Below, one piece after another: positions 36,355 to 44,978 of a stretch of DNA of 64,000 bases. Under the pieces are notes generated by a model. The model saw nothing but the letters and a program-made list of their open reading frames with translations, made no database searches and had not been told where the DNA came from. The translations under genes and the position numbers were made by a program. Where the stretch lies: contig NZ_AWXC01000062.1 of the NCBI RefSeq assembly GCF_000479005.1, forward strand, positions 98,461-162,460. Direction: 5' to 3'. How positions within the stretch are numbered: position 1 is the first letter of the stretch; each line of letters begins with the position of its first letter. The stretch comes from Prevotella sp. BV3P1. GTDB taxonomy: Bacteria > Bacteroidota > Bacteroidia > Bacteroidales > Bacteroidaceae.

Positions 36355-36673
36355 AAGCTTCGTATGCCTGTGCTTTGACCTCTTTTTCCACCTCATCCAA
36401 CGGACGATGGCCAGAAACAGCTGACTTAACCCAGACACATACCAAGAATACGACAATGACAGCTCCCGCAGAGGCCAACCATTTCAGCACCTCGCTCTCA
36501 CTCCTGACCACGTTGAACGTCAGGATTCCCACCACCACAGGCAAGGCCCAAAGCAGCCAATCGAAGCCCGTTCGCATCTTATAGCTTTCTTCTATCTCCC
36601 GATACTCTTTGTTTTTTGCCAGAAGTTCACGGCGGTTTTCCAGCCAATAACGCTCAAAGTCCCCCTCTATCAT
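36329..36673 (-). CDS. Small two-helix membrane protein
   Basis: A 114-residue protein of unknown function. A charged N-terminal helix (residues 3-33, rich in Glu and Arg) is followed by two membrane helices (about 38-58 and 64-84) and a charged amphipathic tail (about 90-112). Its start overlaps the uraA stop by 4 bases (ATGA), so it is coupled to the permease. Its end runs 26 bases into the 3' end of hemW on the other strand. Confidence 0.75.
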   Translation of the reverse strand: MIEGDFERYWLENRRELLAKNKEYREIEESYKMRTGFDWLLWALPVVVGILTFNVVRSESEVLKWLASAGAVIVVFLVCVWVKSAVSGHRPLDEVEKEVKAQAYEAFKRRLNQP

Positions 36674-38037
36674 GCTTCTTCCTCCTCGGCTCGCTTAGGC
36701 AACACCAAGTTGAGTACTACGCCCGTAATGGCACTCAGGCCAATACCACTCATCTTGGTCAGTTCGCTTTCACCACCAGGAAGCAAAAAGAAGATCAAGG
36801 TACTTAAAGCAATACCACCTATTATAATAAGCAGCACTTTTACCAAACCTTGCTTCATGGCATTGGCATAAACCAAACAACTAACCATGAGAATGCCGAT
36901 GATTACGCCACGCAGACTGAAATCGAGCATCGCACCACCAATTCCCAGCGTCAAAGTCACCGACACGATAATAATGTTGCGTTGATTGTTGAGATTCACT
37001 TTGTGCTGAATCAGATTTTGAACACCCACACTGGCAATGGTTCCAAACAGCAACAGCATGATTCCTCCCAGTACTGCTTGCGGAATACTCTGCAACAGAG
37101 CACTCAGCTTTCCAATCACAGAGAACACGATAGCCGTCAATGCTGCGATGCGGATGACCTGCGGATGGGTCACTTTAGTAATCTGCATGGCACCCGTCAC
37201 CTCCGAGTAAGTGGTCACGGGAGGGCCACCAAAGAAGGCTGCCGCAAGACATGCCAACCCATCACCCAACATGGTGCGGTGCAAACCCGGCTCTTTCACG
37301 AAGTCTTTGTCAGCCACTGCGTTCACCACATACACGTCGCCGATGTGCTCTATCACCGGTGCAATGGCAACAGGAATCATGTAGATGAATGGCTTCCAAG
37401 CAAACTCGGGCCAATGAAAATGGGCCAATGAGCCGGGCAAGGCAAACCACGATGCCTCATGCACTTTCGTGAAATCCACTTCACCCATCAGGGAAGCGAC
37501 GATGAATCCAACCACAATGCCACACACGATGGGTACTAATTTAATCAAACCCTTGCCGAGTGTCAGCACAAGGATGGCCGTCACCAAAGATACAAAGGCC
37601 AACGCCCAGTTCTCTTTGGCCATGTTCACGGCCGATCCCGACAAAGACAAACCAATGAGGATAATCACCGGACCGATGACAACGGGCGGGAACAACCGAT
37701 CCAGGAGTTTCCTTCCCTGCCACTTAATCAATGCACTCATCACAAAATAAACCAGGGCCACGCCAGCGATACCAGCCAACGTACCAGCCATGCCCCACAT
37801 CTTGGAGGCCTCAATGATAGGTGCGATGAAAGCAAAGCTTGATCCTAAGAAAATAGGTACCTTCCCTTTCGTTACCAAATGAAAGATGAAAGTACCTATA
37901 CCAGCGGTAAACAATGCGGTTGCCGGATCCAAACCTACCAACAATGGAACTAAAACGGTTGCACCGAATGCGACAAAGAGAAATTGCACTCCCACAATTC
38001 CCTTACGTAAAGGAGTTAATTCAATGGTATTCATCAT
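36670..38037 (-). CDS. NCS2 family uracil/xanthine permease
   Basis: A 455-residue inner-membrane nucleobase:cation symporter of the UraA/NCS2 family with about fourteen hydrophobic segments. The QxxATxLxPLLVGLDPATALFTAGIGT region near residue 20 and the signature GGPPVTTYSEVTGAM near residue 275, which form the substrate site, are present. Uracil is the most likely substrate because the sequence follows UraA more closely than the xanthine branch, but this is not decisive. A TAATTTTG box at 38043-38050 (minus strand) is only 5 bases from the ATG, so the leader is nearly absent. Confidence 0.9.
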   Translation of the reverse strand: MMNTIELTPLRKGIVGVQFLFVAFGATVLVPLLVGLDPATALFTAGIGTFIFHLVTKGKVPIFLGSSFAFIAPIIEASKMWGMAGTLAGIAGVALVYFVMSALIKWQGRKLLDRLFPPVVIGPVIILIGLSLSGSAVNMAKENWALAFVSLVTAILVLTLGKGLIKLVPIVCGIVVGFIVASLMGEVDFTKVHEASWFALPGSLAHFHWPEFAWKPFIYMIPVAIAPVIEHIGDVYVVNAVADKDFVKEPGLHRTMLGDGLACLAAAFFGGPPVTTYSEVTGAMQITKVTHPQVIRIAALTAIVFSVIGKLSALLQSIPQAVLGGIMLLLFGTIASVGVQNLIQHKVNLNNQRNIIIVSVTLTLGIGGAMLDFSLRGVIIGILMVSCLVYANAMKQGLVKVLLIIIGGIALSTLIFFLLPGGESELTKMSGIGLSAITGVVLNLVLPKRAEEEEA

Positions 38038-38042
38038 GCAGG

Positions 38043-38050
38043 CAAAATTA
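38043..38050 (-). promoter_or_regulatory. Minus 7 box of the permease gene
   Basis: Reads TAATTTTG on the minus strand, ending 5 bases from the start codon. Confidence 0.5.
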
Positions 38051-38113
38051 CAAATTAATATCGAATTGTGAATAAAAAAACAAGAAATGATTGCTACAGT
38101 GCAAGAAAATGAA

Positions 38114-38121
38114 TATCTTTG
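38114..38121 (+). promoter_or_regulatory. Minus 7 box of the lactonase-like gene
   Basis: TATCTTTG, with a partial minus 33 element (TTG at 38091-38093, 20 bases upstream). The leader is about 80 bases. Confidence 0.55.
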
Positions 38122-38205
38122 TCTTGGTCAATCGTACCTTGTACGGTTTGTACAACACCTCTTGCTTCATCTGAGATGACGAACATCAATAACAAAACAT
38201 ACTTT

Positions 38206-39360
38206 ATGAAAATCAGGAATTTACTTTTACTCGCCTTGATTGTCTTCGGCCAAGTGACGTTACAGGCGCAAGACGACATCAAACTAATCGTTGGAACCTA
38301 TACCAATGGTACCAGCAAAGGCATTTACTCCTTTAATTTCAATCAATCCACCGGACAGGCTACACCTCTCGACACACTTGAACTGCAGAACCCCTCTTTC
38401 CTGACACTCGCCTCAGACGGCACAATGATTTATGCCGTAAGCGAAAACCATGACGAGTCGGCAGCGGTCAATGCCATCACGTTTGACAAGACAACGGGAC
38501 AAATGCAGCTGCAAAGTTCGTTCCTCACCAAGGGCGAAGATCCTTGCTATGTGGAGACCAACGGCAACCTGTTGCTGACGGCCAACTATTCGGGAGGCTC
38601 CATGAGCGTGTTCCCCTTGAACGTAGACGGGTCGCTCTCAGCCATGTCGCAACAATTCAAAGGCTCGATAGGTGGACCAAACCCTGAGCGTCAACAAGCG
38701 CCACACGTTCATTGCGCACGATTCCTTCCCGATGGAAATGGCGTTATTGCCACCGATTTCAGTGCCGACCAACTGCTGCGCTTCGAACTGGAAGACATGA
38801 AATCACTGGGCAACGCCAAGGTTACCGCACAGCTATCCAAAGGTTCAGGACCTCGCCATATCGCCTTCAGCACCGACAGCAGGTATGTTTATGTGATGAG
38901 CGAACTGTCTGGAGCGGTTACTGCATACCAATATAACTTTGGCAATATGAAGAAAATACAGGAGATACAGTCTGATGAAGTGGGCGCACAAGGCGGCGCA
39001 GACATTCACGTTTCACCCGACGGCAGGTTCTTGTATACCAGTAACCGACTGAAAAACGACGGCATTACCATCTTCAAAATCAATCAAAAAACAGGCTTGT
39101 TGACGAAGATAGGCTATCAGCGAACAGGCATCCACCCACGTCATTTCAACATTACACCCAACGGACGGTTCTTACTTTGCGCCTGTCGCGACGACAACAC
39201 CATTCAGGTTTTCCGCATCAACAGTGCTAATGGCTTACTGACCGACACGCATCAGAACATTTCAGTGGATAAGGCGGTGTGCGTACAGTTCTACCCCATC
39301 GTGATGCAACCTGACATCCAGGGCGACGGTGTGTTCAGGGTAATCGAGGTGACAAAATAA
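38206..39360 (+). CDS. Secreted lactonase family protein (6-phosphogluconolactonase-like beta-propeller)
   Basis: A 384-residue protein with a signal peptide (residues 1-22, cleavage after LQA) and a seven-bladed beta-propeller of the YbhE/Pgl type. Repeated blade motifs (GTYTNGTSKGIYSF, SFLTLASDGTMIYAVSE, PRHIAFSTDSRYVYVMSE, ADIHVSPDGRFLYTSNR, PRHFNITPNGRFLLCACRD) show the fold. The cytoplasmic relative hydrolyses 6-phosphogluconolactone; an exported version must act on another sugar lactone or have a different role. The ATG at 38206 is chosen because the signal peptide starts there; frames 29 codons longer have no such logic. Confidence 0.88.
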   Translation: MKIRNLLLLALIVFGQVTLQAQDDIKLIVGTYTNGTSKGIYSFNFNQSTGQATPLDTLELQNPSFLTLASDGTMIYAVSENHDESAAVNAITFDKTTGQMQLQSSFLTKGEDPCYVETNGNLLLTANYSGGSMSVFPLNVDGSLSAMSQQFKGSIGGPNPERQQAPHVHCARFLPDGNGVIATDFSADQLLRFELEDMKSLGNAKVTAQLSKGSGPRHIAFSTDSRYVYVMSELSGAVTAYQYNFGNMKKIQEIQSDEVGAQGGADIHVSPDGRFLYTSNRLKNDGITIFKINQKTGLLTKIGYQRTGIHPRHFNITPNGRFLLCACRDDNTIQVFRINSANGLLTDTHQNISVDKAVCVQFYPIVMQPDIQGDGVFRVIEVTK

Positions 39361-39504
39361 GTTTGTCTATTCATCTGTCAAAAACCATCATCCCTCTTCT
39401 GACCTATTTTTGTCCGTATAAATGACAAAAAAAATGGCCATCGTAAAATGATGAAATAGAAAAAAACAATAGGCAAACGATACGCCTACATGACGTTCAT
39501 TTTC

Positions 39505-39614
39505 AACAAATAGGTTGTTTTAGCAGAAAGTCATTGAGATAGTGCGACAATATCATACATATTGTCGCCCTATCTGTATGCTATTGCGACTCAAAACCAT
39601 TGTTTTTTCACCGC
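39505..39614. repeat. 22-base tandem array F, 5 degenerate units
   Basis: Units start at 39505, 39527, 39549, 39571 and 39593, in exact 22-base register. Cores: AACAAATAGGTTGTT (palindromic arms), AAAGTCATTGAGATA, AATATCATACATATT, TATCTGTATGCTATT and AAAACCATTGTTTTT. More diverged than array B but in the same register and with the same core shape. Confidence 0.7.
39537..39575. repeat. Long hairpin inside array F
   Basis: Arms 39537-39553 and 39559-39575 pair at 16 of 17 positions around a 5-base loop (AGATAGTGCGACAATAT on the left). It spans units two to four of the array. No U-run follows on either strand, so it is not a typical terminator. Confidence 0.7.
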
Positions 39615-39721
39615 TTTTCTTGGCTTTTTTGGGAAAAATCGGGGGTAAAAAGCCTGTGTTTTCCATACTTAATCCCGTAACACCCTGATTCACTTTCATT
39701 TATACAAATCGACCATATTTT

Positions 39722-39790
39722 GCGTATTTGCATCGAACTGCAGGGTTGCTTGCAAATAAGCCAAGCAGAGAAGCATGTTTGTAAAAATCT
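39722..39790 (+). repeat. 65-base dispersed element, copy 1
   Basis: Contains GCGTATTT, then TTGCTTGCAAATAAGCCAAG and GAGAAGCATG. The copy at 54897-54967 shares roughly 70 percent of positions, with a 12-base exact block AAATAAGCCAAG. It lies 108 bases after array F. Confidence 0.65.
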
Positions 39791-39836
39791 TTCTCACACG
39801 ATAGTAGAATTTTCCTATGCAAATAATGTATCTACT

Positions 39837-39857
39837 CCCCTCCCCCTCGGGGAGGGG
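39837..39857. repeat. G+C-rich perfect palindrome after the FecCD gene
   Basis: CCCCTCCCC and GGGGAGGGG pair perfectly around a 3-base loop, followed by a further G-run at 39860-39864. The composition is far from the local one. It may act as the terminator of the permease gene or be a copy of a dispersed repeat. Confidence 0.6.
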
Positions 39858-39878
39858 TCGGGGGAGAGGCTCTATCTT

Positions 39879-40892
39879 CTATCTCTTCCAAATAATATAG
39901 ATAATCACCGGTGCGCCAATCAATGGAGTTACGGCATTGAGTGGCAAGATGCCTTGCGAACCGGGCAACACGCAAACAAGTTGGCACAAAAGAGCAATCA
40001 ACGCCCCCATGGTCATGGTGACGGGAAGCAGTTGAAGATGGTTGTCGGTGCCCATCACAAGACGCGCCAAGTGAGGAACGGCAAGCCCGATGAATGCCAC
40101 CGGACCGCAATATGCAGTGGTGACGGCCGTAAGCCAGCCCGTAATCACCAAGAGCCAACTGCGCACCGCGCGCACGTTTACACCCAAGTTGCGCGCGTAT
40201 GTTTCGCCCAGCAACAGCGCATTGAGGGGTTTGATCAGCAAAACGGAGCCCACTAACCCTACCACAACCGCACCTGTAAACATGGGCAGTTGCGACAACG
40301 ACACGCCGCCGAAGTTGCCCATGCCCCACACGGTGAATGATTTCACGCCCTCCTGGGAGGCGAAAAAGTTGAGAAGAGCGATGGCAGACGAGGCCAAATA
40401 ACCAATCATCATGCCGATAATGAGCAGCATCACACTGCTTTTCACCCACTGGGCGAACATGAAAATGATGCCTGTCACGGCCATGGCACCCACAAACGCA
40501 GCCAACAAGACAGCCCATGCCCCACCCACGCTAAACAAAGCCGTGGACACACTGCCGCCCAGCAACAGCATAACGAGGGCCACGCCCAATGCGGCCCCGC
40601 TGTTGATGCCAAAGATAGAAGGGCCTGCCAAGGGATTTTGAAACGACGTTTGCAACAGCAAACCAGAGGTGGAGAGTGCGGCCCCGCACAGCAACGCCGT
40701 GAGGGCTTGCGGCAAACGCGATTGGAGAATGATGAATTGCCAACTTGGTTTGCCCACATCTTGTCCAGTCAAAATAGCCAACACATCCTGCGTAGGTATC
40801 GAAACGCTACCTACCAACAAGTTGAGCATCAGCAAAAGGCAGATGCAAAACGATAAAGCCAAACTCAAAACGATGGTATTGTTCTTTGTCAT
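39879..40892 (-). CDS. FecCD-family iron/cobalamin ABC transporter permease
   Basis: A 337-residue inner-membrane permease of the BtuC/FhuB/HmuU type with about ten helices. The motif GLLLQTSFQNPLAGPSIFGINSGAALG (about residues 75-100) and the GPVAFIGLAVPHLARLVMG motif (about 255-275), which contacts the ATPase, are intact. It would import a siderophore, heme or B12. The gene stands alone here: no binding protein or ATPase lies on either side. The ATG at 40892 is preferred over a TTG two codons upstream that is part of the promoter region; the TAACTTTG box at 40903-40910 leaves a leader of a few bases. Confidence 0.92.
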   Translation of the reverse strand: MTKNNTIVLSLALSFCICLLLMLNLLVGSVSIPTQDVLAILTGQDVGKPSWQFIILQSRLPQALTALLCGAALSTSGLLLQTSFQNPLAGPSIFGINSGAALGVALVMLLLGGSVSTALFSVGGAWAVLLAAFVGAMAVTGIIFMFAQWVKSSVMLLIIGMMIGYLASSAIALLNFFASQEGVKSFTVWGMGNFGGVSLSQLPMFTGAVVVGLVGSVLLIKPLNALLLGETYARNLGVNVRAVRSWLLVITGWLTAVTTAYCGPVAFIGLAVPHLARLVMGTDNHLQLLPVTMTMGALIALLCQLVCVLPGSQGILPLNAVTPLIGAPVIIYIIWKR

Positions 40893-40902
40893 ACCCAAAG
40901 GG

Positions 40903-40941
40903 CAAAGTTAGTTAAAAAGTGGGATAAAATAGCTAACTTTG
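40903..40941. promoter_or_regulatory. Divergent promoter pair of the FecCD gene and tcdA
   Basis: TAACTTTG on the minus strand at 40903-40910 and TAACTTTG on the plus strand at 40934-40941. The two identical minus 7 boxes are 23 bases apart, so binding of RNA polymerase to one side probably excludes the other. Confidence 0.6.
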
Positions 40942-40964
40942 CACACTGAATAAAGAAACAGGAT

Positions 40965-41723
40965 ATGGAAAATCAGTTTACCCGAACCGAAATGCTCTTT
41001 GGCACCGCTGCCTTAGAAAAGCTAAGCCAATCGCACGTCATGGTTTTTGGCGTGGGCGGCGTGGGCAGTTATGTAGTGGAAGTACTGGCACGCAGCGGAG
41101 TTGGAGAAATCAGTTTGGTAGATAACGACGAGGTAAGCCACTCGAACATCAACCGACAGCTGGTGGCATTGCATTCAACCCTCGGGCAAAAGAAGGTGGA
41201 GGTGGCGCGAAAGCGCATCTTAGACATCAACCCCCACTGCAAAGTGCATGCGCATGCGCTGTTTTATTTGCCGGAAACAGCGCATGAAATTGACCTGTCA
41301 GCTTGCGATTATGTGGTAGATTGCATTGATACCATGGCCGCCAAACTGGAGATTATCAAACAATGTGACGCGCTGCACATACCCATGATTGCCTGTATGG
41401 GGGCAGCCAACAAGATGGATGCCACTCGTTTTAAGGTGACAGATATCAGCAAAACGCAGATGGATCCGCTGGCAAAGGTTATCAGAAAGAAACTCAGAAA
41501 GTTGGGAATTGCCCACCTCAAGGTGGTTTATAGTGACGAAGAGCCCCGTAAGCCGTTCCCCATAGCGCCAACCAATGAGGACTCATCAACCCCAGAACCC
41601 GCATCATCAGCGTCAATAGTTACTAACAAAAAACGGTCTGTACCAGCCAGCAATGCGTTTGTTCCTGCCGCCGCAGGACTGATTGTTGGGGGTGAAGTGG
41701 TAAAAGATTTGTGTGGTTTGTAG
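40965..41723 (+). CDS. tcdA: tRNA threonylcarbamoyladenosine dehydratase (TcdA)
   Basis: A 252-residue E1-like enzyme of the ThiF/MoeB fold that cyclises t6A37 in tRNA to ct6A using ATP. The nucleotide loop GVGGVGSYVVEVLARSGVG, the adenylation motif DNDEVSHSNINRQ and the DYVVDCIDTMAAKLE strand are as in E. coli TcdA (formerly CsdL/YgdL). A Ser/Pro/Thr-rich loop near residues 205-230 is less conserved. The end GLIVGGEVVKDLCG matches the family end. It has its own promoter, divergent from the permease. Confidence 0.92.
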   Translation: MENQFTRTEMLFGTAALEKLSQSHVMVFGVGGVGSYVVEVLARSGVGEISLVDNDEVSHSNINRQLVALHSTLGQKKVEVARKRILDINPHCKVHAHALFYLPETAHEIDLSACDYVVDCIDTMAAKLEIIKQCDALHIPMIACMGAANKMDATRFKVTDISKTQMDPLAKVIRKKLRKLGIAHLKVVYSDEEPRKPFPIAPTNEDSSTPEPASSASIVTNKKRSVPASNAFVPAAAGLIVGGEVVKDLCGL

Positions 41724-41756
41724 CTTAGATTCAGGAGTTAGCGGGAGTAAAAAGTC

Positions 41757-42131
41757 ACTTGTGTGTCTGCCGAGAAAATCAAGAAACGTCTGGAAATCAG
41801 CCTTCAAGCAACGTATCTGGATCAGCCTGGTCTTGTCTATGAGCTGCTTCCCCTTGCGCTTTTTCTTAATCAAGCAGATGAAAGCCTAACGGGCTTCCGC
41901 ACGGTGGATCTGCGGCTTCTTTATATTGTGGCGGGTACAGAATTTGTCAAGAAGGCGGTCTATCAGTTTGCTGCCGTCCTCCAAAAGGTTTGAGTCGGTC
42001 GGATAGCGAACCTCGGCATCGCAGCAGGTGGCGTCAACTCTCATCGTACCGCCATGGTCGTTGCCGTCCTCGTCCGTGCGTTCCCTCTTCGGCTTGCTTC
42101 CATCCACCTCCGCCAGCATCAAGGTAAGCAT
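41757..42131 (-). pseudogene. Transposase remnant (IS1182-like), interrupted by a stop
   Basis: A fragment of about 125 codons. The piece DGSKPKRERTDEDGNDHGG and the DATCCDAEVRYPTDSNLLED stretch match the catalytic middle of IS1182-type transposases. An in-frame TAG at 41886-41888 splits it; the same frame then continues with a Lys-rich segment typical of the region after it. The start is missing: the frame emerges directly from the broken outer-membrane gene at about 42131. Neither terminal inverted repeats nor the ends of the element remain. Confidence 0.75.
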
Positions 42132-42584
42132 GTCCCTCCACATCATATTTGACACCAGGATTCGTAATGACTTCTATCTTCCTGAAGGTCGAAGCGGGGA
42201 TGGTCCTCATCATCTCCGTGGGCTTGTTGCTCATCATGGTGTTTGGCTTGCCGTTCACATATACCTTAAAGTCTGTATGCCCTTTACTTTCACGACATCA
42301 TTCCCTTCTACAGTAATCATAGGCACCTTCCGCAGCATTTCCAGCAGCGTCATGCTCCTGCTGTCGGGATCATCGGCTACATGATAGGTTATCTTGTCGA
42401 GTTCTGCCTTTATCAACGGGCGCGAGGCACTTACCTGCACCTCCTTAAGATGTACGGTCGAGTCGCTCATCTGTCTGATGGTATCATTGCGTGTCTGCGC
42501 AGAGGCATACCCCGTACAGACTATGTACAGCAGCATCATGAATATCAGCTCCACTGTCCGGCTTTCAGCTATTTTCTTCTTCAT
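42132..42584 (-). pseudogene. Truncated and frameshifted outer-membrane beta-barrel receptor
   Basis: The first about 150 codons of a TonB-linked outer-membrane protein: signal peptide (to SAQ), the KEVQVSASRPLIKAELDKI plug start, and the VRIYVNGKP-like part. A one-base deletion near 42268 moves the frame; correct reading resumes as VYVNGKPNTMMSNKPTEMM and runs through RKIEVITNPGVKYDVEG. At about 42131 the sequence turns into transposase. Several hundred residues of barrel are lost, so the gene is dead. Its ATG overlaps the stop of the MG2/plug gene by 4 bases, showing that the two once formed one operon. Confidence 0.78.
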
Positions 42585-44920
42585 TCTTCCACGGTTTTTG
42601 ATACATGAAACTCAAAGGTGCCACTGCCTAACAGTCCCAGACCATCGGTACCCTCCACGACCCCCATAAACTGCGTATTGATGTCGGAAGTCCAAAATGG
42701 CACGGTGGCATCTCCGTTCTTGTCAGTCTGGACAGAGGGACTCCATAGCAGTGTATTCCGCGCATCGGGTAGCGGGGACAGCATCTCCACAGAATCGGGC
42801 ATATAGAACTCGCGTTGGCCATAGTAACCCTTGACACGCGTTATGTTATTCATACGGAGCAATTCCTCGTCGGTGTACAACTGCCCCTGATATAAAATTG
42901 ATGTTATATCTGCAATATACCATTCTCCATCTTCTCCTGGTAAATACTTAATCAGTTCGTATCGCTTTCCTATCTCTGGCTTTAATCTCTTTCCTCCGTA
43001 ATTGGCACCCGGTGACCCTGCCGGATGATGGGTATATCCTTCCCAATAGTCATTGAGATGTCCCACCGTTCCAGGCTCCTGCGAACCATCGGGACAAACC
43101 CAGGCAGTATTTAAATTAAATTGAGCCAGACTGTCCAATCTCCCCATAAACTTATCTCTAAAGGGCATCTTTCGCTTCCTGGTGACCAGCACTTCATTCA
43201 ACAGCACTGTCCCTGCCGGAGTCATGATGGGCTTCACGTCTCCTTTTTCTTTCTCAACATTATCAAAATAGGATAGGTATGATTTTTTCGACTTCCTTAT
43301 GGAGTCTATCAGTACCGTACCATCCGAGAGCGTCAGATGTGGCTTGAACTCTTTTCCCAGAAGTGGCCTGATATAAACATATCCACCCCGAAGCGTATTC
43401 ATGACAGACACGGGAACAGAGAAGTTGCCCACGGAATCGGTCCATAGGAACTGGCTGTCCCCAGAAGGTCCGAACACCTGGATTACCTGCTCGCCTCCGT
43501 TGGTGGTATTTCTTTTCATCTTACGGCTTCCCACGGTTTCCATCCCTATGATACTGTCACATAGGAATGGTTTCCCATGGTAGGCCTTCCGACTTTCCTG
43601 CCAGATATACCGCCGCCACCCTTGCGTAAGAAGTAGCAGGTCCAAAGCATGCAATCTATCTGGATTCTTGTGGTCGAAGTAGTAGGCAGGGTGATGAATG
43701 TTGCCACGTATCTGGGTCGAGAGAAAATTATAGGACAGCATTGTTTCCCGGTAGGATTGGCTCATGTAAGCTTTATCAAAGATACTCATGCATATTTCTG
43801 CCTGTACTGGTTTCCCCTTGGAATCTGTCACATGTATCCTTACCTCTCCCCTGTCACGGCGTATATAGACTTCCTTCGACGGACGGGCTGTTATCGTCAG
43901 CTGTTTATCCGGCAGAACGTAGAACAGCCTTTCTGCTACTGGGCGTTGCTGTTCATCGTAAAGGGTTGCCTCGGCAATCCCCTGTCCCGCAAACTCGCTC
44001 GTAGGCAAAGTGATGATGAGGCTGTCTCGAAGTATGCCGCTGGCCTGACAGCAGGGAACACCACGCATCTGCACAAACAGAGTTATGCGGCGAGGCTTGC
44101 TTCCACGGGGCTGTCTCACCGAGAAAACGGCATTTTTACTGTCTGTGTGTTCCAAATGCATTACCATGCCCGAATGGAGAGAAGCGGGAAGGGGGAATTC
44201 ATTTCCGCTGGTCAGTCGTACCGTGTATTGGACCCCCTCGTGAGGGACGAGCGAAAACTGCCCCATGCCGTCATGCACACTTTCTATATCCGATACCTTC
44301 ACCCCGTCTTCGCACAGCCATCCCCTCATGAAGACAGGCATACCACGGCCGTCTGTTGACCTGAATGCGACATGATTCTCCATACCCAAAACCAGATAAC
44401 CTCCTTCCGGATATAGTCCAAGGCTGATGCTGTCCTTGCATTGTGCAGGCCTTATATCTTTCGGATTCGGTGTGTTGATTCGGTCAACGACCCATATCTT
44501 TTGAGGGAACACGGCTTCCGTACTGTCTGCATAGAACGAAGACTGAGTATATCCCTCCACCCTGTACTCCCCGTTTTTCCAATGTTCCCCGATGAAGACG
44601 TGTCCTTCCGCCCGCCCACCGGAGATCGGATACTTCTCGTTCCACACAAGGCTGTCGGCGGAATCATAGATTCTCAGAAAGAGAGTCTGACTCCTGTTCG
44701 ACAGTGTCAATAAGGAGCGGTCGAACAGCCAGGCTTTGAACCACATGTCTTCCCCCGTCTCATAGGTCTCCTTGCTGAAGAGCATGTACGGCTGGTCCTG
44801 AGGCAGTGCGGCACAGATTGCCTCCAAGTCTTGTGCAGTATGCGGTTGACTCTGACCTGATGCAGTCAGGAAGAACAGGCCCAGCAGGAGAGACACTCCG
44901 AGATTCTTACAGGTTCTCAT
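42581..44920 (-). CDS. MG2/plug-domain surface protein
   Basis: A 779-residue exported protein. After a signal peptide (MRTCKNLGVSLLLGLFFLTA, cleavage near SGQ) comes an MG2-like macroglobulin region (about 20-350: LFSKETYETGEDMWFKAWLF, VFIGEHWKNGEYRVEGYTQS), further strand-rich domains, and a plug-like segment beginning LLNEVLVTRKRK (about residue 580). The final DKNGDATVPFWTSDINTQF segment is typical of the end of such MG2-plug proteins in Bacteroidetes. The function is unknown; an envelope role with a partner barrel is likely since the broken barrel gene follows in the same operon. The start could also be nine codons earlier (44947). Confidence 0.8.
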   Translation of the reverse strand: MRTCKNLGVSLLLGLFFLTASGQSQPHTAQDLEAICAALPQDQPYMLFSKETYETGEDMWFKAWLFDRSLLTLSNRSQTLFLRIYDSADSLVWNEKYPISGGRAEGHVFIGEHWKNGEYRVEGYTQSSFYADSTEAVFPQKIWVVDRINTPNPKDIRPAQCKDSISLGLYPEGGYLVLGMENHVAFRSTDGRGMPVFMRGWLCEDGVKVSDIESVHDGMGQFSLVPHEGVQYTVRLTSGNEFPLPASLHSGMVMHLEHTDSKNAVFSVRQPRGSKPRRITLFVQMRGVPCCQASGILRDSLIITLPTSEFAGQGIAEATLYDEQQRPVAERLFYVLPDKQLTITARPSKEVYIRRDRGEVRIHVTDSKGKPVQAEICMSIFDKAYMSQSYRETMLSYNFLSTQIRGNIHHPAYYFDHKNPDRLHALDLLLLTQGWRRYIWQESRKAYHGKPFLCDSIIGMETVGSRKMKRNTTNGGEQVIQVFGPSGDSQFLWTDSVGNFSVPVSVMNTLRGGYVYIRPLLGKEFKPHLTLSDGTVLIDSIRKSKKSYLSYFDNVEKEKGDVKPIMTPAGTVLLNEVLVTRKRKMPFRDKFMGRLDSLAQFNLNTAWVCPDGSQEPGTVGHLNDYWEGYTHHPAGSPGANYGGKRLKPEIGKRYELIKYLPGEDGEWYIADITSILYQGQLYTDEELLRMNNITRVKGYYGQREFYMPDSVEMLSPLPDARNTLLWSPSVQTDKNGDATVPFWTSDINTQFMGVVEGTDGLGLLGSGTFEFHVSKTVEE

Positions 44921-44978
44921 AGGATACTTCTTACAATTACGTAGCATGAAGTGCGGTTGCACCCATGCTAAGATTAGA

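Larger units (their letters stand above)
39361..39878. other. Gene-free region rich in repeats
   Basis: 518 bases between the lactonase and the permease on opposite strands. It holds array F (39505-39614), a 17-base stem hairpin (39537-39575), a 65-base element shared with 54897-54967 and a G+C palindrome at 39837-39857. I see no gene. Confidence 0.7.

Noticed and set aside
39736..40256. A plus-strand gene antisense to the FecCD permease
   Set aside because: It is the shadow of the permease; the amino-acid composition (His, Gln and Arg rich) is typical of an antisense frame.
41613..41873. A separate 86-codon gene
   Set aside because: It is the continuation of the transposase remnant in the same frame after a TAG, and its far end is the antisense of tcdA.
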